A stretch of DNA of 64,000 nt, from NCBI GenBank assembly GCA_022495005.1, contig JAGYXB010001071.1, forward strand, positions 806,001 to 870,000, given 5' to 3'. The stretch is from Rhyacophila brunnea (Eukaryota; Arthropoda; Insecta; Trichoptera; Rhyacophilidae). Of the stretch, positions 58,241 to 64,000 are shown one piece after another. How positions within the stretch are numbered: the stretch's first letter is position 1; each line of letters begins with the position of its first letter. Made by a program: the position numbers and the translations under genes. Under the pieces are notes generated by a model. The model was not told where the DNA came from. It made no database searches and saw only the letters and a program-made list of their open reading frames with translations.

Positions 58241-58302
58241 TAACACATTTTACACAATGCAGGAAACAATATATGGCTGCTGACATTCAAGTTCGCTGCA
58301 AT
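58234..58302 (+). other. candidate RS-exon / resplicing microexon 2 (69 nt)
   Basis: Bounded by the recursive acceptor and the donor GCAAT|GTAAGTC at 58303; 69 nt, a multiple of three. Open from the first base for 23 codons (VSVTHFTQCRKQYMAADIQV...), stops in the other two frames. Like microexon 1 it begins GTA AGY (Val-Ser), as dictated by the regenerated donor. If the gene's start codon is at 58867 these would be 5'-UTR exons; this one then has an upstream ATG..TGA mini-frame (ATG at 58257). Confidence 0.5.
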
Positions 58303-58850
58303 GTAAGTCTGTTGAAATTGTTTTCTCATTTTTATTCTAATTGAATTAATGTCGTGGTTCTTTTCTGTATAATAAAAAATAAATATTCCTTAATAATTTA
58401 TGTTTAAACGTATTTTAATTAAATTTAATTCGTTTCACAAAATACAGTTAAAATAAATAATAGTAGTATGATAATAAGTGCCATAAGACTTAATTAAAAC
58501 TAAAAGAGAGTACGCAATAGGAACTTATCGAGTTATGAGATTCCTTTTTACTTAGTTTTCCATTTCTACCCCTTAAGTCTCACCTTGTCACTCATGAAAT
58601 TATGAGATAGGGATCTGAATGGAAACGTTTAACAACTGGAAAATAATTTTATCATTATGGGTATTAGGAATATAAATATTGAGAGACGTTACTTATCAGT
58701 TTATAAGAAAATCGTGTCGTTTAATTGGAAAAATCTCGAAGAAATAATATTTACCGGAAAATTCCCTTTGTGCCGCCTTCCGCTCTTTCGATTTCATATT
58801 ATTATTGTATTAATTAATTCCGTCTGAGCAGTTTTTCCGTCTCTACTCAG

Positions 58851-58944
58851 ATGGATCGGTACGGTAATGGTTCTTTGTTTATTATGTGAGTATTACTTCA
58901 TCTTCACGGGTGGGCAAGGGCAACAAGACGAAGAGGACATTCAG
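58851..58944 (+). other. candidate 5' coding exon (94 nt)
   Basis: Acceptor GCAGTTTTTCCGTCTCTACTCAG ends at 58850; donor CATTCAG|GTGAGA starts at 58945. One frame is open through the whole exon and ends on a codon boundary. An out-of-frame ATG at the first base would give a 12-codon upstream frame. About 550 nt downstream of the microexon 2 donor, so a short intron would join them. See the CDS entry. Confidence 0.4.
58867..58944 (+). CDS. partial CDS: possible leader peptide of unidentified gene
   Basis: ATG at 58867 has G at -3 and G at +4. It opens 26 codons: MVLCLLCEYYFIFTGG, then QGQQDEEDIQ, up to the donor at 58945. The first 16 residues are hydrophobic apart from one Glu and are followed by an acidic stretch, like a signal peptide or start of a membrane protein, although a charged residue in the hydrophobic core is unusual. 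The frame would continue in an exon beyond the window. The family is not recognised, and chance cannot be excluded. Confidence 0.3.
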
Positions 58945-58985
58945 GTGAGATCGTGTTCCGTAGATAATTATAACATTTTCTAATT

Positions 58986-59384
58986 CAGGGGTAGTCAACC
59001 TTTTTATACATACCGCCCACTTTTTTTTTTACCTCTGTTAGTAATAAAATTTTCTAAACGCCCACCGGTTCCACAGTAATGGTGATTTATAAAGTAGGGA
59101 AGTAACTATACTTTACAAATTTTAAAGCAGAGTTATAGCAAGTTAAAGCATCTTTATTCATTCTGGGGCGAGGCTCTTTTGATTGCGGTCGCACTATAGT
59201 TTCACTTAGGTACGTAACGTGAACTAAAATTATGCAAGGGCGATACAAATAGTATATTTTCTGACATTTAAATTGTCACGGGGAATTTTATGAAAACATG
59301 AAAATCTTTTTAAAACCCCTACCGCCCACCATGAAAGCTGGAACGCCCACTAGTGCGCGGTAGGGACCAGGTTGACTACCCCTG
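58986..59384. mobile_element. hAT MITE (CAGGGGTAGTCAACC type)
   Basis: Inverted ends CAGGGGTAGTCAACCT and AGGTTGACTACCCCTG, with TTCTAATT at 58978-58985 and again at 59386-59393 after one extra base. It contains ACCGCCCAC/GTGCGCGGTAG words near both ends. 399 bp, no transposase. It lies just 41 bases after the candidate donor at 58945. Confidence 0.85.
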
Positions 59385-59604
59385 ATTCTAATTGAATATT
59401 CGTAATATTAAGTTAATGTAAATTCTCTTATTTCTATCCATCTATATTCATACTTGCTATCTAAATTTGCCAAAGAGTAATAAACAATAAAACATACTTT
59501 CTATTTTAAAGATTTTTTGATATTCAGGACATAAGCTTCATATGGGATCGGCTTTGTATTTTATTGTCACAAATATTGATCGTAATCGTGGGTACCAACT
59601 ACCA

Positions 59605-59830
59605 ATGGATATTGACAGTCGGCCGACCTTAGTTGGATAAAGCTATGTTTAAAGTCTATTTTCATTTAATAGTTAGAAGTAGGTGCCAGTCCCGAGACAT
59701 GGAGGTTCGATTCCTGCTCGGTGTCGTATTTAAAAAAAATATTTTTTCTACATACTGGTTATATATTTTCTCAAAAGTGTTTTCAAATTATGTATGTTTA
59801 ATAAAACTCAGTTTTTCTTTCGCCGAATTT
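59605..59830 (+). repeat. tRNA-derived SINE family B, plus copy
   Basis: A-box-like TTAGTTGGATAAAGC, B box GGTTCGATTCCTGCTCGG, then tail TTTTTTCTACATACTGG and TTTTCAAATTATGTATG. The head is split by about 60 bases of insertion. The open frame 59633-59836 is incidental. Confidence 0.65.
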
Positions 59831-60590
59831 CAGTAATTCAGTCTCCTATAAAATTACAATGAATCTTAAGACGTATCGCAGATAATGCTTTGAATTTTGT
59901 ATCCATATATTTTCTTATGATCAATTTATAAAATGGTGAACAGAATATTGCGTATCATCATATTTGATGGGAAGCTATTTCGTATACACGCAAAAAATCA
60001 GCATTTCTATTTTGTGACGCATATTGGCACACATTTGATTAGCTTACAAAAAAGGACGCGATCATTGTAGTTATTGCGAGACGAAGCGAGACGGCTATAT
60101 GATTTTTTTGTCAGCGCACAAGTCCCGACGTAAAAAACTGCGAATTTATAAGGCAGAGAATTGAATGTAATATTTCTTTCATGGTTTATTTTTTCTTCTC
60201 TTTTCGATCGGTAACGATATTACGTGCTCGAGAAATCGACGGATAAGTGTGCAAATACTAAAGAGGGGAAAGTTTTCCGATGAAAATGCCATGGAAAGAT
60301 TTTTATGAAAATGGGTTTAACTTTATCCGATAAAAACAGAGAAATTTCCTACCTACGAAAGTCGTATTCATAAGCCAGAAGTACGTTTTGCTAACCTCCT
60401 CGCAATTTATATAAAATTAATAATGTTTAAACTTTTATATTCAAGCTGGAATAGATATTAGAAAAAAAACTTAAAAAGACTACTTATAAGATTAAATATC
60501 TAGGGTTTTTTTTTAAAAAAGAATACCGTATAAAAATTCTGCACGCTATTAAAGTGCAAATACCTTTGACTGACAATATTTAGTGTGCAC
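59831..60590. other. no gene seen
   Basis: AT-rich. The end (60575-60597) has GACTGACAATATTTAGTGTG CACTATTTAT, a scrap of hAT MITE family 1 next to the SINE. Confidence 0.5.
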
Positions 60591-60594
60591 TATT

Positions 60595-60850
60595 TATATA
60601 ACCACGATGGCCGCGCGGTTTAAGCGTCGCGACCTATGGCGTCGTGGATCCCAGGTTCGAATCTTGTTCTGGCAAGTACACATATTGTTTTTCAATTTGT
60701 GTATAAGCCAGAGTATGGACCTAATAAGTTGAGCAAGTGGCTGACATCCATTTCTCGTAAAAACAAAATCTGTTAATACAAACCTCCACTCTGTGGAGGT
60801 CTATATGATCCTTTAGGTTCGGACATGGTCAAGAAGTTTTTTCTGAATAT
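60595..60850 (+). repeat. tRNA-derived SINE family A, full plus copy
   Basis: Head with A box TGGCCGCGCGGTTTAAGCG and B box GGTTCGAATCT, then TGGCAAGTACACATATTG, GTATGGACCTAATAAGTTGA, hairpin CCTCCACTCTGTGGAGG and GGACATGGTCAAGAAG. A RNA polymerase III-type SINE of about 255 bp with well kept boxes. Confidence 0.85.
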
Positions 60851-60929
60851 GTATGTAATAAATAAATTAAAAAGTGAATTACCACGTTCGATCCTAAGCG
60901 GAGTGGTGGGAACAGATTTTTCTTACAAT

Positions 60930-61098
60930 AAATTAATGTTGACCAAGTGCTCAACCTATTAAGATAATGAGTCTAAACTCTGTCCAACCACACATTAAAT
61001 GAACAACGTAATACGAATTTGGCAGACCCTTGATTAAAATCCGAGACCTACGACTTTATAAACCGGCAGTTTACCGCTCGGCCATAACGAGCTAGGTA
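60930..61098 (-). repeat. tRNA-derived SINE family A, degenerate minus copy
   Basis: Shares CCAAGTGCTCAACCTATTA, GGCAGACCC.GATT and a degraded B/A-box pair (GATTAAAATCCGAGACC, CCGCTCGGCC) with 32220-32360. Older than the full copies. Confidence 0.6.
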
Positions 61099-62500
61099 GT
61101 AGGTATCTGTAGTAGTTACCTACTAATGTACTCTCGATTGTACATATATCAGAACAGATCGCATGTAGTTTGCTAAACTCTGGTCCTGACCGAGAATATT
61201 TGAAAATGTTTCCATTCACGTCGGAAAATAAATATACATTCTCATTTATATCAGAACACATTATTAGATGTTCGAAAATGTACATAAATGTTCGTAAACT
61301 GTATTCATCTGTTCATCGAACTGATATATTAGATTAACTGAGATCTCGACTAGGCAGAAGGGACCAAGAGCAATAGTTCTTGTCGTCTCTTGAGACTCTC
61401 GGTGGCCTTGTGATTTGTGAACACGGTGGTGCGAACCGCGCGAAATATAAATGTATTAAAATCAACCAGGCACGCTAGATCAAATTACTTCCAAAGATAA
61501 TAAATACACCTCTCCTCACACGTTTTGACTATACACTAATGTGTTAACAACAGTTATTTATTTACTTCTTTGCGACATTATAACCTGTCATAAACAATAA
61601 ATCGCCCAAAGAACTAAATTAATCCTAAAAGATATTTGTTATAGAATTAAGTTACAAACCCGTGAAATATTTATATGAAATCTGTCAATATTGTCTCGAA
61701 AACTGAGTAGAATTTATTCTGGCGAGTGTACCTATACTGTTCTTGGGTTACCTACTGTATTTCTCCGACCCTTTCCACCCATTTTTAGTCAATAGCTTTT
61801 TGAAAGAGACGAAATGTTTATGATTGAAGCAATAATATTATTTTATTCCATGTTTACCGAATCTCACTGGCGTAGAGGGGAGGGGGTAGTAGAGGGAGGT
61901 AATAATGTTGGCTGTTTTCGGATAGCTTTATTTTCGTTATTTCGTTTCATTTATTCGCATTTACTTCCGATTTTTTGCCCCAGTACATTTCCTATAAAAT
62001 AATATATTATGTATACTTATATTTCGACTTTCGTCTCCGTATGTACTTAAGCTTTTATGTTTATGGACCGTAGAAATATTTTGTTAAATATAATATATAT
62101 ATTTTCTTAGCTTCTAATTTACACAAACGTATTAACTTTTATATGGTTAAAAAATGGCAAACCTTTTCACTTCGTCTGTGATTCTTGGTTATTAATCGAG
62201 GTTATTTTTTTAATAATCGCAATCTCACATCTTTTCCCTAATTGATTTTTTAATGCCAAATGATTCATTTAACATACATATATAATACATATTGAACTAT
62301 TAAAGGTTTTTAAGGATCTCATCATTTAGAAGTGATTAGACGATGGCCGATTCATTCATAGAAAACTCCTTGTTTATTTCACTAAAACCTAATGAACATC
62401 GCCGTCTGCTAGTAGGTAAAGCTTTCCTATAATCATACCATACCACATAAGCGTGGAGCTCGATAGCTTTCAGTTAGATACAGTTCGTCATATACTTGAT
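61099..62500. other. no gene seen
   Basis: Short frames at 61034-61285 and 61814-62002 lack motifs. AT-rich. Confidence 0.5.
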
Positions 62501-62504
62501 AAAA

Positions 62505-62640
62505 TCTTTTAAAAAAATAAAACGACGGGCGAGATTCGGACCCGCATCTATTATTGATTCGCGACAATGTGCTTTAACCATTTAGCCACATGTGTCCTAC
62601 GTAATTACGACGAAATTTGCAATATTCATACAATATTCAT
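62505..62640 (-). repeat. tRNA-derived SINE family B, copy 3
   Basis: Minus strand: ACACATGTGGCTAAATGG (A box), GCGGGTCCGAATCTCGCC (B box), preceded by AATTTCGTCGTAATTACG as in the 57.6-kb copy. Confidence 0.65.
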
Positions 62641-63290
62641 GCAATATCATTTGAAATATTCATGCATCTTAACCGCTTCACATATTGCATTAATTTTGGT
62701 TTTTGCGGTTTGAATCAAGGTACCAATTATCACCAAATGTACCCTTCCGCATAAAAATGCCTCTAATACCGCATAACAAATTTAAAAACAACATCAAAAT
62801 ATCCCCGATAAATATTATAAAATAAATAACATCACGCAAACGATCTTGTAACGAGTGTAATAAAACATAATTCTGCGCGGGATTATAAAATAAACACCTG
62901 TGTTATTAATTGTATACTTGTGCCCGTTATAATAATATAATATATCTCACTCCCCAATACATGGAACTACCTACCCGAATGAAGGACTCCACAACACACG
63001 CGTGAGTTCTAAAAGGTATTACAATAATAGGTAGTATCTCAGTATATATTATCTAAGTCTTTTAAAATGATGTATTGTTAATAAAAAATGTTTCGTTCTT
63101 AAATCTTATGAATTACTTGTAAAAAATTAAATACATATCTATATGTAAATATTCCAGCAATTCCCTTTTTTTCTCCTTACACACAGGGACTACTTGTATT
63201 ATAGTTACCTAGTAAAAGAATTCTCTCTATTTTCCATCCCAACAGGAGCCATGTATAATGTTAAAACCATGCATAGAAAATAGATAGCAA
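62641..63290. other. no gene seen
   Basis: AT-rich. A GTTCTTAAATCTTATGAATTAC tail-like word at about 63096 resembles the SINE-B 3' end. Confidence 0.5.
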
Positions 63291-63304
63291 AAGAAATTTT
63301 CCTC

Positions 63305-63540
63305 CTCACTTTAGGGTATGTTGGGGCTGCAAAATGCGGCAAGGCAAAACTTAACAAATCCCCCGTATTATTGCGAACGAGCCGCAATTTATAACGCCGC
63401 CCTGTTGTATGCTCTGCATAAATATATGCGCGTCGGTTTTGTGAGGATTTTGTTCCGACGCCGTTGAACGTCGAGTCCGTTGATTTTTGACGCCGGATGT
63501 GGAAAGCTTTTCGGCGTCGCGCTTTCAGACACGTATTTAT
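63305..63540. other. GC-richer unique island near right end
   Basis: Contains GAACGAGCCGCAATTTAT, TGTTCCGACGCCGTTGAACG and TTTTCGGCGTCGCGCTTTC. No repeat copy or recognisable reading frame. Candidate conserved non-coding element, downstream of the candidate leader exon. Confidence 0.35.
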
Positions 63541-64000
63541 AATGTTCTATATTAGCTTTTTTGTTTGTAATACTTGTTACTTGCGAGTTTAAAGATGTGC
63601 TATATATAGGGATATGGAGGGGTACATATCAGGGGGTTCGTTTTGACTTTAATTAAAACTAAATATTCGGGACAATTGAATATTATGTATACTTATGTTT
63701 CTTTCTATCACACACGATATAGGAAATAATATAATTTTGTGGAACTAATAATAATATAGAAAACGTTCTAATAATAAATTTTCAATATGTGATACACACT
63801 TTATTGGTCGTTGGGGATAAAATAGTATTTATTTAATTTATGCACCGTCTATAAGGCTACGAATTATTATTAAATATTGGCGGGGGTGAGGTAGGTATAT
63901 ACGTGTACCTGGCTGAAAGATGGTGTACACAGAACAGATAATAAATAGAATGCCGATGAGCAATATTCAATACGCCGCATGGTGAAGCAGGCTTTTGAAT
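63541..64000. other. no gene seen
   Basis: AT-rich to the end of the window, no splice acceptor or exon identified. Confidence 0.5.

Noticed and set aside
60595..60670. Functional tRNA gene
   Set aside because: The same head with the same body recurs at 32108-32375, so it is a SINE head.

Overview
The window looks like nuclear DNA from an insect, possibly a lepidopteran or hemipteran; the sequence alone does not decide the order. It is AT-rich, has no long intact gene, carries many short interspersed copies built around GTAGGTACCTAC-like words, and is full of decayed transposable elements typical of insects: hAT, pogo, Harbinger, piggyBac-like and Tc1/mariner-like MITEs, Jockey-like and other non-LTR retrotransposons, and tRNA-derived SINEs. 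No rRNA, CRISPR, operon or bacterial/viral gene set was seen.

The most informative host-gene signals are on the plus strand and far apart. At 6070 and at 58234 a long pyrimidine tract ending in CAG is joined directly to GTAAG, so the 3' splice site regenerates a 5' splice site. In both cases a second strong 5' splice site (GTAAGT) follows 66 or 69 bases later. This is the architecture of recursive (ratchet) splice sites with RS-exons, or of Ubx-type resplicing microexons. A third candidate exon at 58851-58944 has a good 3' splice site, a start codon in good context and an open frame for a hydrophobic leader, and ends in CAG|GTGAGA. My reading is that the window lies mostly inside the very long 5' intron(s) of one plus-strand gene whose body continues to the right of the window. 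The gene itself is not identified.

Layout: 1-6 kb holds a dispersed repeat, a hAT relic, a 151-bp TTA-flanked MITE, a non-LTR 3' fragment and a 0.9-kb hAT MITE, followed by the first recursive site. 6-24 kb holds hAT MITEs, a ZBED5/SCAND3-type hAT transposase relic, Jockey and other RT fragments, a foldback element, hammerhead-like motifs and a nested hAT pair. 24-36 kb holds a 1-kb hAT with a frameshifted transposase C-terminus, SINEs, further MITEs and a long inverted repeat partner. 35-43 kb holds a pogo element with a psq helix-turn-helix relic, a second pogo-like MITE and a piggyBac-like foldback. 43-53 kb holds hAT MITEs with clear 8-bp target duplications, a TIR element with a 104-codon ORF and a Jockey-like tail. 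53-64 kb holds SINEs, a foldback element, the second recursive site and the candidate leader exon. Several GC-richer, apparently unique islands could be conserved regulatory DNA; this cannot be judged without comparison to relatives.
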